Shown piece by piece: positions 11,409 to 23,500 of a stretch of DNA of 64,000 nt; positions within the stretch are counted from its first letter, which is position 1; every line of letters starts with the position of its first letter. The notes beneath the pieces were generated by a model, which worked only from the letters and a program-made list of their open reading frames with translations, ran no database searches and was not told where the DNA came from. The position numbers and the translations under genes were made by a program. The stretch covers positions 12,261,501 to 12,325,500 of the forward strand of contig NC_085131.1 of NCBI RefSeq assembly GCF_030269925.1. The letters run 5' to 3'. The stretch is from Bombyx mori. Its lineage: Eukaryota; Arthropoda; Insecta; Lepidoptera; Bombycidae.

Positions 11409-11625
11409 TTTTTATTTATTGTTCAAATGAGTGAAAGATCTCACAGATCATGTGGTCTTAAGTTGTTGTCGTAGTTCATAGATATTATAACCTTAGTGCT
11501 GCCACCCAGCTTGGGACATGAGCTGCACGTCTAAATTGTATAGTATAAATACCCTTTAAACCGGAACCCATAACGCTTCGCAGCAGAAATAGGTAAGCTG
11601 GTGGTAACTATCAAAGCGGGCTCAT
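11409..11625 (-). mobile_element. Bm1 SINE fragment, strongly diverged
   Basis: Recognisable blocks in Bm1 minus orientation: tttttatttattgttcaaatg, taagttgt, ccacccagcttgg and cagcagaaataggtaagc. Many substitutions indicate an old copy. Confidence 0.65.
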
Positions 11626-11674
11626 GGTATGCTCAAAATACAGTATATAGAACAGGCCTGTTATACTGAGACAT

Positions 11675-11802
11675 TAAAAATAGAACTCATATCTTAAGGT
11701 GGGTGGCGGAATTTACGTTGTAATGTCTATGGGCTCCAATAACCACTTAACACCAGGTGGACTAGGAGCGCGTCCATCCATATATGCAATAAAAAAAAGA
11801 GA
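11675..11802 (+). mobile_element. Bm1 SINE 3' fragment
   Basis: Shows cttaaggtgggtggcg, gtctatgggctccaataac, cttaacaccaggtgg and a gcaataaaaaaaa tail. It lies in opposite orientation to the Bm1 copy just upstream, so the pair could fold back. Confidence 0.8.
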
Positions 11803-11804
11803 AT

Positions 11805-13001
11805 AAGATTCGCTGAATGAAGATCACATAGCCCAATTGGCAGAACTATAAAGAGAAGGATAAAAGAAATTTTTTTTATGAAGAGTGCCTGACTGAGAAA
11901 ATATCTATAAGTGAATTATTAGATCAGGGGAATATTAAAAAAATACCAACCATTTAGCAATATCTTGTAAATAGCACGTGCGACAATTTCGTTTAGAGTG
12001 CAATAACAGAATGTAGCGTAATTATAATTAGGTTCATAGCACGTTTGATGATCTTTGATCCAACGAAAATTTCGAAATTTCCCATAAATTCTACCGTATC
12101 TATAAAATTAATTAATAGCTCCTCACGACGTTTAATTTCCTTCTCTCCATTATGAATTTAAAACAGGGAAGGGATCCGAAGGGAGCCTTTTATTGGACAA
12201 TTACTATGTCAATTCGAAAAGTTTGAAATATTTAATTTTGGTACGAGAAAAGGGTTTGACTTCTTAATCGTTTTTATTTACGGATAATTTAATTTGCATC
12301 TTTGGTTATCCTATTTATATGTTCAGAATGGAATCAATCAAATTCTATCCCACTATTGTTATCTATATCTTTGTCTTAAGTCGTGTCGACTAACATATGA
12401 AACGCCTCTACTACTGCCACTACTGCTAACTCAGACTAACCAAAACACCGGTCACTTTTCCATCGAAAATGATTGCTACTGAAAAACTGGATTTAGGCCA
12501 TAAGAAGTACCTACAATGACATATTATCGTAATGTAATTAGCATAAAAATACAGTTCGTACAATAATAGCCACCCCATTTATCATTACAATATTATAATG
12601 GCGAATATGGATATGAGATGTTAATGTATTAAATACTAAATTAATAATATTAGATAATAAATAATAAAAATAATAATTTAATAACTAAAATATACTATTA
12701 AAAGAAGTTCCTTTAGGCAAGGTTCCGAAGAAATTACGACATTCAGGTGATTTTTAAACGGGATTTTGTATTGTTTTTGGATTCAATATCTGTTTATTAA
12801 TTTAATATTTGGATTTCGCCTATTTGTGTCGCGGAGCACTCATGCGTTACGGGTTAAAAGTGAGACAGCAATAATATTTTAAAATTAAGACTTCGTTCTC
12901 CCGTCTTGAGAATGGTGGTAAAGTTCGCATGTCGATGAGTTCCGGATTGTAAGCACTGATCGTAGAAGGCAATAGAAAGACTTACTCTTCGATTTACGTA
13001 C
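11805..13001 (-). other. Intronic AT-rich sequence
   Basis: Includes a very AT-rich stretch near 12590-12680. No gene or repeat family recognised. Confidence 0.4.
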
Positions 13002-13112
13002 CTCCGGTGACGTCACATGTAAGTGAAAACGTATCTCCTTCGATGTATGGTCCCACAATAGCCTGCTTGATATCACCTTTGTCGTCCGTGATTACCATTT
13101 TAGTAGGCGGCA
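13002..13112 (-). CDS. Sidestep-family gene, exon C (Ig1-Ig2 linker and start of Ig domain 2)
   Basis: A 111-bp exon with acceptor actttgttacag and donor GGAG/gtacgt. It reads through a VPP linker and an acidic stretch (KMVITDDKGD) into GPYIEGDTFSLTCDVTG, which holds the B-strand cysteine of Ig2. The linker VPP plus GPY.EGD..LTC.VTG is the expected order in the family. Phase is compatible with exon B upstream (split Val codon) and exon D downstream (split Ala codon). It is too short to stand out as an ORF; the call rests on splice sites, phase and motif order. Confidence 0.85.
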
Positions 13113-14044
13113 CTGTAACAAAGTAATATTTTAAGTGTTTCTTAGTATTCCTCTTCCGTAAAACGTCAGGAGAGTTTGAAGACTTTAATAATTAGGCGGA
13201 CGTTTTACAATATAATTGTGATTGGATCCATAAAATGGAGTAAAATTAGAAATGGTCCCTTGGTGAAATGGAACCGAACCCTTGATTTTAAATTTAAACC
13301 ACTTATATAGAAATTTCACATATCTTAATATTTTTTTCAGGAACTGAAGAAGTTCATACTGAAAGCATCTGATATAAAATTCATTCTCACAATCTGAAAC
13401 ACAATGTCTGAAAACCTTTACCTTCTGAAATAAATCGAAATACGTTTGAAAAAAACAGACCCCTCGTTAATCCCGTAATGCGATTGGAGGGTGGAAGATC
13501 TATGCCTTTCAAAACGATCGAAAAAATATTAATTATATTTTTTGAATCGGAGTCCATTGTTTCTTTTGTCCAATCTATACTGGCTAATGCTTATTTTAGC
13601 TTTCCTCTAACACAAAGTCAATTCCAATCCCGTTGGCCAACTGAGCAACTTGACAATCACTGTTTGAATATTATCGAAACTTACGTAATATCGTCGTTGT
13701 CAAACCAAAATCTGCTATGTGCAATTTTTGAGATTTTTACTTTTTGACCTTTTCGTATAGTTCACAGCCCTATCTACCGTACAAAAAAAAAACTGTTGTA
13801 TGTCTATAGTTTTAATATTTATCTATAGCTTTCATTCGATATAGTCCTTAAAAATTCACTTTCATATAAAATTTTATACGAAAATGTTTTTACTCGTTAA
13901 TTCAAAATAGAGTTTTTGAACATAGCTGACTTTGGTTTGACAGCGACGATATGTAATGTAAATGTTCGCGCTTTCTTGGTATTAAGCAGAGGAGCTTAGA
14001 TTCGTAACAACGTGTATACTATAATCTATCTTGCGACATTAGGT

Positions 14045-14245
14045 CTCAAACCTAAGACACAGCCCACTGAGTGTCTCGCCGAATCTTCTCAGTGGGTCGC
14101 GTTTTCGATCCGCTGGTAGATTCTGCCAATTCTTGTCAGGGCTAGTGTTAGCAACGTCCACAGGTTAGAGCTTCGTGGGCTCACCTACTCGCTCGGTTAC
14201 GCATAGCCTCTAAAGGCTATCAGCTTAGGTAGGATAAAAAAAAGT
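14045..14245 (+). mobile_element. Family-B interspersed repeat
   Basis: Contains agcccactgagtgtctcgcc, atcttctcagtgggtcgcg, gatccgctggtagattctgc, gctcacctactcgctcgg and ends gcttaggtaggataaaaaaa. Same family as 10060 and 36245. Confidence 0.8.
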
Positions 14246-14249
14246 TCTC

Positions 14250-15440
14250 ATTTAATTTATCCAACCTTTTAACTCAGCACGCATGATTCACTGCGCGGAA
14301 GAAAAAGCAAAATGGTGTTTTGCGCTCGTATTAGCTGACAATACTTTCCATCACCCCTCTGGCATCAGTAAAATCGTAATGATCTATTTCTGATTGTTTT
14401 CCTTCCTTCCTTCCTTCTTTATTTTCTATCCCAATGAATTATACAAACTCACCAATCCAAAATTTATTGTGGAGACGTAATTTGATAACTTAGATGGAAT
14501 CTTTGAAGAAATACCTCGATCACTCAGAAATTAATGAAGTACTCTAGATCAAAGTGATTATTTGAATAAATAATTCCCGTTAATATAAGTAAGACGAAAC
14601 GTAATTACGATTTAGTATTTATAAATCACTTTCTAATTATGTTTGAATAATAAATTTGTACTAGTTAAATATAGATGGTTTATTTCAGTATTATTCAGAA
14701 TAACTGGCTGAATAAAGGCTGGATTACTAAACATTTTATTGAAGAGCTCGCCTGTTAGTAAACCTGAACCTAATTGAAATGTTATACAGACTTTCTTGCC
14801 TCAATCATGTTCAGAGAATGAGTTAAGAAAAATTATCAAAGAAAAATTAATTGGTCTCTTCAAAATCAGTCGTCAAAGATATTGATAACATAACACGTTG
14901 AATGTAGATTACCGTGTTCTTCAGACTGACGCATGGCGGGAAATCGCACGAATTGGCAATAAATCCTAATATCAAATGCACGCATTTTAGATCCGGAATG
15001 ACTGTACAGTTGCCTCGAATATATGCTTGTGAAAATTAATTGCACACCTTCAAAGAAAGGCACGACGCCAACAAAGATAAAACTCATAATTTGGTAAACA
15101 TTTTCTTTTTGCTTGTCTTGAGATTCTCAACGATAAAGCACAAGGTGTTTTCCAATAATAGCACTCAATGAATTCTAACTAAATCAAAAATAATCTGATC
15201 TTCAAGAAAAGCATTAAAGATTCCGTCCGCTACACCGATTTATATGCGACGACACGATTTCGTTTTCCGATAACGTCACTTCTAAATAACATTACTGCAG
15301 CTTCACGGCTATAAATATTTTGTTCGGTCGCCGTTTTGCATTGTACAGAAGAAGACACACTTGAGCGCCCCCGAAAGTGGAATAGTTCCAATTTTTATTT
15401 GTTGTGTGAATCTATGATTCGATGTTAGGTTTTTTATTAT
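14250..15440 (-). other. Intronic sequence with a short CTTC run
   Basis: Holds ttccttccttccttcctt at about 14400-14420. Short ORFs here have no recognisable domain. Confidence 0.4.
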
Positions 15441-15441
15441 A

Positions 15442-15737
15442 TCTTATACCTTTAAACGAGCAATTCTTGTACATATATATAATCTGAATCTCGGAAACGG
15501 CTCCAACGATTTTCATAAAATTGGGTATACAGGGGATTTCGGGGGCGATAAATCGATCTGGCTACGATTTATTTTCAGAAAATGTTGTTTTATTCGTGTT
15601 TTCAATAATCAACTCTTCCCGACATCTATTGGCGAATAATAATACAATTTTTCTTAATTGAGGGCAACTAACCGCTTGAAAGACACAACAATGGCTTTAT
15701 CAAAAAAAAAAACGAGCAAAGCTCGGTCATCATCTAG
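15442..15737 (+). mobile_element. Non-autonomous Helitron, 296 bp
   Basis: Starts with TC after an A (15441) and ends with CTAG before a T (15738), the expected Helitron A/T insertion. A stem-loop, cgagcaaagctcg, lies just inside the 3' end. The body (ctcggaaacggctccaacg, gacatctattggcgaat) matches a repeat I recall as frequent in Bombyx. There is no Rep/helicase coding region, so it depends on another element. Confidence 0.75.
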
Positions 15738-15790
15738 TCACAATAAAGTGCAGACAACGAAGCAAGTTTTAGCAGCGCTCTTAGTATTAG

Positions 15791-15891
15791 AGAGAGAGAG
15801 GGAGAGAGAGAGGGGGAGAGAGAGGGAAAAAGAGAGGGAGAGAGAGAGGGAGAGAGAGAGGGAAAAAGAGAGGGAGAGAGAGAGGGAGAGA

Positions 15892-15937
<46 letters not shown>

Positions 15938-15947
15938 GAGAGAGATA
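15791..15947. repeat. AG-rich microsatellite
   Basis: About 157 bp of AG repeats with interspersed GG and AAAA units. It directly abuts the polyadenylation-signal end of a minus-strand LINE fragment (15948 onward), so it may have grown from that element's tail. Confidence 0.9.
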
Positions 15948-16075
15948 ATGATACACTTTATTGCATACCAAAACACAATTTACATTTAAAAAACAATAAA
16001 AAACCTGATACATTTATACAATAGGTGGTCTTATAAGTATAAGCAGTATAATTATCGACACTACACCACTTCCCA
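15948..16075 (-). mobile_element. Probable LINE 3' end with microsatellite tail
   Basis: On the minus strand the sequence reads taagaccacctattg, then gcaataaagtgtatcattat and then the CT-rich tract. The aataggtggtcttat block is familiar from lepidopteran LINE 3' ends, but the clade is not determined. Confidence 0.5.
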
Positions 16076-16206
16076 ATCTCGAAGGTCATGAGTCCATAGT
16101 TCTTGGTAAATCTAAAACTAATTGGGTTTCGATTGAAGGCCGTAACCAAAAATGTTTCCATAGTCCACGGAAGATGAAGTTTCGACAACGATTTTGCAGA
16201 CAGAGA

Positions 16207-16441
16207 ACTGGTGGTAGGACCTCTTGTGAGTCCGCACGGGTAGGTACCACCACCTCGCCTATTTCTGCCGTGAAACAGTAATGCGTTTCGGTTTGAAGGG
16301 TGGGGTAGCCGTTGTAACTATACTGAGACCTTAGAACTTATATCTCAAGGTGGGTGGCGTATTTACATTGTAGACGTCTATGGGCTCCAGTAACAACTTA
16401 ACAGGCTGTGAGCTCGTCCACCCATCTAAGCAATACTTTTT
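16207..16441 (+). mobile_element. Bm1 SINE, headless form
   Basis: Starts exactly at actggtggtaggacctcttg, lacks the tRNA-like head and runs to aagcaata plus T/A-rich tail. Same 5' border as at least eight other copies in this window. Confidence 0.9.
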
Positions 16442-16539
16442 TTTATCAAGATTTGATTCACTTAGATGGGCAGGCAAGTTCACTGTTCACTTAAGTCCAG
16501 TAAAAATAACTAGAAATGTAATAATTTAATAAGATACCA

Positions 16540-16700
16540 GCTTTTTCCCGCGACTTCGTCCGCGTGTAATAGTTACTTTGTGATAACGCTAAATTTTACC
16601 CGCGAATTCATTTACGTAGAAGGTGAAAATATTTTTGAATAATAGAATGTTATGGAGCTATTTAAAGTTCCAAAATAACGCTTCAAAGAAGGAGGCTAAC
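16540..16700 (-). mobile_element. Fragment of a Helitron-like repeat
   Basis: Contains ttcccgcgacttcgtccgcg, a block common at the ends of lepidopteran Helitron-type repeats, in the orientation that would place the 3' end at about 16540. Terminal CTAG is not preserved, so the assignment is tentative. Confidence 0.4.
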
Positions 16701-16813
16701 AATTCGACAACCATTTTTTTTATCTATGTATGTTCACCGATTTCTTGAACCGATTCTATTAATAATTTTTTAATTTTTTTTTGTTCGAAAACTTCAACAT
16801 AAAAAATACTCAC

Positions 16814-17022
16814 CAATAACAGTGAGATTCACTCTTGAATTCCTAGTTTGGGCTTGTTTGAAGTCTACTCTACATCTATAAACTCCTTGGTCTGTAGCCC
16901 TGACGCGGTCCACGCCGAGTTCAGCGGGCCTTCTCTCTGGCAGGAAATAGGCTCTGGACGCAAATACACTCTCGTCAGACCACCGCTCTGCTACTCCAAA
17001 ATCTCGTTCCCTGGCATCCACG
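16814..17022 (-). CDS. Sidestep-family gene, exon B (second half of Ig domain 1)
   Basis: Acceptor ttatttcctacag and donor G/gtgagt frame this exon. It completes Ig1 with WSDESVFASRAYF and the classic F-strand signature DQGVYRCRVDF, followed by TRNSRVNLTVI. That tail (cysteine, RVDF, a TRN motif, then NLTVI) is the part that points to Sidestep rather than to other Ig proteins. The exon begins with one base finishing the codon from exon A and ends with one base of the next codon. The intron upstream (13,155 bp) contains the nested R1-clade elements; the one downstream is 3,701 bp. Confidence 0.88.
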
Positions 17023-17444
17023 CTGTAGGAAATAAAAGATAATTAATTTTTTGACGTGACAACGTCTTATAATTCGATGGAGCCGACTGCACGCACGAAA
17101 AAACATGACTCATGAGGCGTTCCATTTAAGGCTTGAAGTGCAAGCGAGAGCGCGCAACGAGCGACAAAGAGGCACAATCGGCCTCCGCGTTCGGCAGCGT
17201 TCGACATCTGTCTCTCTCCTACTTCAGTGAGCGATGCATCCGCGTGGACAGCTGCTATACAATAATACATTTACATGTTTTCGTCAAGTATGAAGTTCAG
17301 TGAAAAGTGAATGTGGTGTCAATTGTTTATAGCAACGATAATTGCGATAATTGAAAAATGAAACCATCCCATCAGTATTTTCTTATGACGTTGTCACGTT
17401 CAACTATAGTCAGTAAGCCGACTTTACAGACAACCGATTTTTTT

Positions 17445-17580
17445 ATTTATGTTTTATTGCTTAAATGAGTGGACGATCTCACAGCTCACCTGGTGTTAAG
17501 TGGTTACTGGAGCCCATAGACATCTATAAGGTAAAAGCGCCACCCACCTTGAGATATAAGTTCTAAGATCTCAGTATCGG
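17445..17580 (-). mobile_element. Bm1 SINE 3' fragment
   Basis: Contains cacctggtgttaagtggtta, ctggagcccatagacatct and cacccaccttgagatataag in minus orientation, then breaks off after 'ggtctcagtat' equivalents. Confidence 0.85.
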
Positions 17581-17584
17581 TAAT

Positions 17585-18735
17585 TCTCATCTTAGTAATT
17601 CAAATATAAACTTCAGCAAAATAAAAGTCTCAGAACACTTTTTGCACATAATGGGTTTGAAAACGATAAATTTTGAATTTTCAGTTTTTTAGAATTAAAA
17701 TGAAAGCGCAACAATTTCTTGAACTCTATCAGCAGATAGTGTCTAAAAATTAAAACCCCAAAAACAAGGTGATAGTTAAAATATCACCGGCCGACTTAAA
17801 AAAATATTTATCCTTTTTTTTATATCTTTATGTAAGAAGCTTATTCACTTGGTGAATATGTCACTCCAGTGCAACTAAAGAGAGTAACAAAAAATTATAT
17901 AAAAAAAAAGGAAACTGTTATCGTCTCTAAAAGCCCACCAACACTATTTTATAAAGTAACTTAGCCATTTCGGATTCCATATTTATCCTAATTTAGTGAT
18001 TTGCCTCGAACTGGTTTCTAAGTTCTCTGACTATATTTAGAAATTTAAATGACCCTCAAAGAGGAGTCTTGGAAATTCCTTTCACATTTGATGAGCTGAT
18101 GTTAAAGAACACGAAATTAACTGATTAAACTTTGGACCTTGCCAACTTTGGAGTTGCGTTTGAAATGCTGAAGAGCCTTCAGGGGTGACGTAACTTGGCA
18201 CAAAACGAAACTTGAAAATCTGCTTATGATTTTATTATTTCCGTGTTGGAAAGGTTTGTTGTCATTTTTTGTTAGGTTCAAAGTTTTTGTACGCATTCAT
18301 TTTCTGACTGCGTAACATACTTTTAAATCTAGCCGGAGTGTTTTATTTGTAAATTTTATCGCAACCTAAGCCATGATCAATCTTAACCTCACTTGATTGG
18401 TTTTTATGACTTTCTGTTATATAAATGTGTCACTATCGAATGCTTTCTCATGTAAGATGCGGGTCGTATTTGCGTCCACGTTCGTGGTTCTCTTAGCGAG
18501 TTCCTGTTCATATTGCTCAACAGGAGGTCACCAAATTCTTTGTTCTAACGATAGCTTCTTGAACGTTAATGACTGCCATTACAGCAGCAAGCCATAGATT
18601 AACGTGACCAAGCATTGTTTAGTACACACTTACAATTTATTCCTGTTTTTTTTTTCTTAATTAGAAACCAGATTAATACGTTAGGTGAACCATACAATGA
18701 ATTTGAGGAATGTTGTAAATTTCACGCGTTTGTTT
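17585..18735 (-). other. Intronic sequence with a short secreted-like ORF
   Basis: No host exon recognised. A plus-strand ORF at 18457-18597 encodes 46 residues with a hydrophobic start (MRVVFASTFVVLLASS) and four cysteines; nothing else supports it as a gene. Confidence 0.35.
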
Positions 18736-18736
18736 G

Positions 18737-18839
18737 TTTTTTTTTATTGCTTATATGGGTGGACGAGCTCACAAGGTGTTAAGTGGTTACTGAAGCCCAT
18801 AGACATCTACAATGTAAATGTGCCACCCACCTTTTACCA
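18737..18839 (-). mobile_element. Bm1 SINE, right-hand (3') part of an interrupted copy
   Basis: Reads tttttattgcttatatggg through ccatagacatctac to cacccaccttttacca. The same SINE resumes at 27483. The 14-bp cccaccttttacca is duplicated (18826-18839 and 27483-27496), proving that the R1-clade element between them inserted here. Confidence 0.9.
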
Positions 18840-19950
18840 ATCGCGCAACTCCGCGTGGAGTGCGTTCGGGCGAGGCGCCAGTGCGCGAGGCATCGCCGCC
18901 GTCGCCTGCCGCGGCGCAACGATCCGGTGGCGTTCGCGGTGGTAGAGGCCCAGCTGTACGGCGCATTTCGCGTCGCACAGAGGGCGTTGCAGCTGGCCAT
19001 CAGAAGAGCCAAGGACCAACACATGGAGAGTCTCCTGGAGACGCTGGATGAGGATCCGTGGGGGCGACCCTATCACATGGTGCGCAATAAAATGCGCCCA
19101 TGGGCCCCCCCAATCACGGAGCGTCTCCAGCCTCAGCAGCTGCGGGACATCGTCTCGGCACTGTTCCCGCAGGAGCAGGGGGGATTTGTCGCTCCCGCTA
19201 TGGGCGCGCCGCCGGAGTACGACGGCGTCGCCCCTGCTGAGGTGCCCCATATAACAGGGGCGGAGCTCCGTGTGGCAGTACGCAAAATGTGCGCAAAGGA
19301 CACTGCACCTGGCCCGGACGGCATCCATGGCCGGGTTTGGGCCTTGGCTCTTGGTGCCCTAGGGGACCGACTCTTGAGGCTTTATAACTCCTGCCTCGAG
19401 TCGGGACGGTTTCCTTCATCGTGGAGGACGGGCAGACTTGTGCTGTTGAGAAAGGAGGGGCGCCCGGCGGATACTGCCGCCGGGTACCGTCCCATCGTGT
19501 TGTTGGATGAGGTGGGCAAACTGCTGGAACGCATTCTGGCAGCCCGCATCATCCAGCATCTGATCGGGGTGGGACCCGATCTGTCGGCGGAGCAGTATGG
19601 CTTCCGAGAGGGCCGCTCAACGGTGGACGCGATCCTTCGCGTGCGGGCCCTCTCGGAGGAGGCCGTCTGTGGGGGTGGGGTGGCCTTGGCGGTGTCGCTC
19701 GACATCGCCAATGCGTTTAACACCCTGCCCTGGTCCGTGATAGGGGGGGCGCTGGAAAGACACGGAGTGCCCCTCTACCTTCGCCGGCTGGTCGGCTCCT
19801 ACTTGGAGGACAGATCGGTCACGTGTACCGGACACGGTGGGGTCGTACATCGGTTCCCGGTCGTGCGCGGTGTTCCACAGGGGTCGGTACTCGGCCCTCT
19901 TTTGTGGAATATCGGGTATGACTGGGTGCTGAGGGGTGCCCTCCTCCCGG

Positions 19951-19953
<3 letters not shown>
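18840..19953 (+). pseudogene. Outer R1-clade LINE, 5'-truncated, ORF2 part before the insertion
   Basis: GC-rich reverse-transcriptase segment. It starts inside ORF2 (IAQLRVECVRARR) and reads LETLDEDPWGRPY, the APGPDGIHGRVW motif, LLRKEGRPADTAAGYRPIV, SLDIANAFNTLPW and RGVPQGSVLGPLLWN up to ALLPGL. It is then broken by the inner element at 19954. The endonuclease domain and ORF1 are missing because of 5' truncation, so this copy could not move by itself even before it was split. It is clearly related to, but distinct from, the inner element. Confidence 0.92.
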
Positions 19954-19996
<43 letters not shown>

Positions 19997-20511
19997 CGGG
20001 CCGGGGGCCGAACCTCCTACGAGGTCCCCGCGCATACGGGGCGCGCGGGGTATGTGAGACTCAACGATCTGCAGGTGTTGAGAGCAGATCGCGGGCCCAA
20101 GGATTTTAGGACCCACCCACTAAACGACTCCCCTGCACTCTTACACCCGACGTCCGATCCTCTCCGAGGTCAGAACCCGGATGAGGTAGGGGGGCTACCG
20201 CGGTCAACACTACAACCAGACGGCGTGGCTCACCCCAAGGACGCCCAGCCGACGGAGCCTTCGAGGCGAATCGAAGGCTCTGAAACGTCGGCCGTCTCGG
20301 TACGGCAGCCCGTCAGGCCGCCCAGACAGTGCCGCTGGTGCCCCGGAATACCCCGCTGGACCAGAACCAGCCTGCCGGGTCGGGACGCGATACACTGCCA
20401 ACCGGTCGCTCTTTCGTAACTCCTTGGCAGCGCGCTAGAGTGCTGGTAGCGCGCCGCGCGGCCTCTCCCCCTCAGGTCGCCCCTTGACCTTCACCGGGGG
20501 GAAGCCGCCAT

Positions 20512-23500
20512 CTATAGGGGCCGGAGTCGGGCAAAGGCCCTTCTCCGGCCCCCGGCTCGGCGGCGACGGATAGGTGCGGAGAGGGATGAGCTCTCCCTCT
20601 CTCGTTCCGCCGCCTCCTTCTGCGAGATGGTGTACTCGCAGAAGTCGAGCATCGCCTTCCAGGACTCATCGCTGCCGAGCATCGTGGCCACGACGGTCGG
20701 CAGCGATAAGTCCGGTCCTATTTGCGAGACAAGGACACGGCGTTGCTCCAGCCATGCGGGGCAATATGCGAGCGTATGCTCGACCGTGTCCTCGTCGCAG
20801 TCACAGTGGTGACACTCCATCGTCGGTTCCCTCCGGGCGATGCGATGCAGGTACCGGCCAAAACACCCATGGCCGGTAAGCATCTGCGTCAACCGGAAGG
20901 TGAGACGCCCTTGGTCACGGTTCGCCCATTCCGCGAGGACCGGGCGCACCGCCTCGACGGTCCGGAGACCGGCTGACGGATTCGCCAAGCGGCGAGACCA
21001 CGCCTCCAGCACAGACCGCCGAGATTGGAGCCTCCGCGCTCTAATCGCTCCTTCTCCGGGACGTGGTTCCCCCCTGTCGCGAAGGTCACATCGCCACGCA
21101 TAATCGGCGGCGAGCGCCTCCGCCTCCAGGTCCCAGGGAGGCGTCCCGGCGAGAACGCACGCCGCCTCGAAGGAGACGGTGCGGTATCCACGGATCGCCC
21201 TGACCGCGATTGCACGCTGCGGGCGTCGCAGGGCCGCGATGTTCCTGCGAGTCAGGGCGCGGCACCACACGGGGGCCCCATATAGTGCCATGGACCGCAC
21301 CACCCCCACGTAGAGACGACGTACTACTGCGTCGGGCCCCCCGATGTTTGGCAAGAGTCGGCTCAACGAGCCAGCCGTCGCCATCAGCCGAGGGCCTAAC
21401 TTCTCGAAGTGAGCGCGGAAGTTCCAACGACCGTCCAATTCGAGGCCGAGGTACCGCAACCCGGTTACCCCAACCTCGACGCGGACGCCTCCAATCACCA
21501 GGTGGGCCCCGGGCGGCGGCTCTCTTCCAGCCCTGTGAAACAGCAGGGCCTGGGATTTTTCGAGCGCCACCTCGAGGCCCAACCTCCGAATATTACCGAC
21601 GACGAATGCCACCCCTGCGCAGGCAAGACGGGCAGACTCATGGTAGTCTTTCCCCCGAGCCATGACTAACGTGTCATCCGCGTAACACACAACGCGTAGG
21701 CCCGGGAGAGGGCTGTGAAGGGCACCCCGCAGGACCCAGTCGTAGCCGATATTCCACAGAAGAGGGCCAAGGACCGACCCCTGTGGAACACCGCGCTCGA
21801 CCGGAAAGCGGAGCACCGCACCCCCGTGTCCGGTGCATACGACCGACCTGTCCTCAAGATAGGATCCGATCAGCCGGCGGAGGTACGCAGGGACGCAGTG
21901 ATATTCAAGCGCCCCCGCGATCACTGACCAGGGTAAGGTGTTGAAAGCATTGGCAATGTCCAGGGACACTGCCAGAGCCACCCCACCCCGGGCGACAGCT
22001 TCATCAGAGAGGGCACGCACGCGCATAATCGCGTCGATGGTAGAGCGGCCCTCTCTGAAGCCGTACTGCTCCGCCGATAGATCGGGACCCGTCCCAGTCA
22101 GGTGCCGGACGATGCGGGCGGCGACAACTCGCTCCAACAATTTTCCCGCCTCGTCCAGCAACACAATGGGGCGGTACCCCGCGGGTGAGTCCGCCGGGCG
22201 CCCCTCCTTCCTCAAAAGGACGAGTCTGCCCGTCTTCCACTGGGTCGGAAACCGTCCCGACTCAAGGCAAGCTTCGAAAAGTCGCACAAGCCGGTCCCCC
22301 AGAGCACCGAAGACCAAATCCCAGACCCGGCCGTGAATACCATCAGGGCCGGGGGCCGCGTCCTTCCTCCTCATCTTTGACACGGCCGCACGGATCTCTG
22401 CCCCCGAAATCTTCGGAGGGGGCACGTCGGCAGGGGCATCACCACCATCGTGACGTGGTGGCGTGCCCATGAAAGGGGGCCGAAAAGTCCCCTCTCCCTG
22501 CGGGAACAGCGCAGAAACTATTTCCCGCAGCTGCCGAGGCTGGAGTCGCTCGGTCATCGGGGGAGCCCACGGCCGCAATTTCTTGCGGACAGTTTTGTAT
22601 GGGCGCCCCCAGGGATCCTGATCGAGCGTCTCCAGGAGCGTCTGCATGCCCTGAGATTTGGCCTCACCGATGGCCAGCCGCAACGCCTCTTGCTTTTGAC
22701 GGCAGTCGGCGTGCAGCCGGTCCGCCGCCTCCGCAAAGTCGTCATCGCGAAGACGGCGGCGGCGGTGGCGAGCGCTCCGGCGGCGCGCCCGCACGCACTC
22801 CTCACGGAGTTGCGCGATATTGGGTGACCACCAGTATGCACCGCCACGCGGAGCGTGGCCACCTACCCGGGGCATCGCTGCATCGCAAGTCCGACACATC
22901 GTTCCCCGGAACCAGTCAGCCTCCGACTCCACATCCACAGGGCTCGCGGGCACGGGTGCCCACGCAGCCACTGCAGCCGCCTCCACCAGGAGCTCCTTAT
23001 TCAGGCGCTTCAGTGCCCACCTGGGGAATGATCGAGGCGCACTACGCGGGAGCTCCTCCTCACCACGGGCGACCATAGCTGACGCAGAGCGAGAGGAGGC
23101 AGAGAGCTCAAATCGGACGTATCGATGGTCCGAGAGCGTCTCCGCCCCCTCAAGAACACGCCAGCCACTGGTGCGGCGTGCGATGGAAGGAGATGCGAAA
23201 GTCACATCCACGTGAGATTCGCCGTTCCATCGCACGCAAGTCGCGACCGAACCCCTGTTCAAGAGACAGAGACCGGCCGCGATCGCCCACTCCGAGAGCA
23301 TCCTGCCACGCGAGTTCGGGCGGGGGGAACCCCAAGCTACCCATTTGGCATTGAGGTCTCCCGCTAAAATCACCGGGCGAGACCCGAGGCGATTAACCAA
23401 CGCCTCGAGCCCGCCCAAGAACCGCTCGAACTCAGCGAGATGTCTGTTCGGAGAGAAGTACACCCCGATCACGACGGTTTCATCGACCCTGGCCGCGACG

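Noticed and set aside
15658..15948. ORF of about 96 residues rich in Arg-Glu
   Set aside because: It is the AG microsatellite read as codons, starting inside a Helitron.
18783..20057. A 424-residue plus-strand ORF ending in a run of phenylalanines
   Set aside because: The Phe run is the translated A tail of the inner element read on the opposite strand. The real unit is the outer LINE ORF2 up to 19953.
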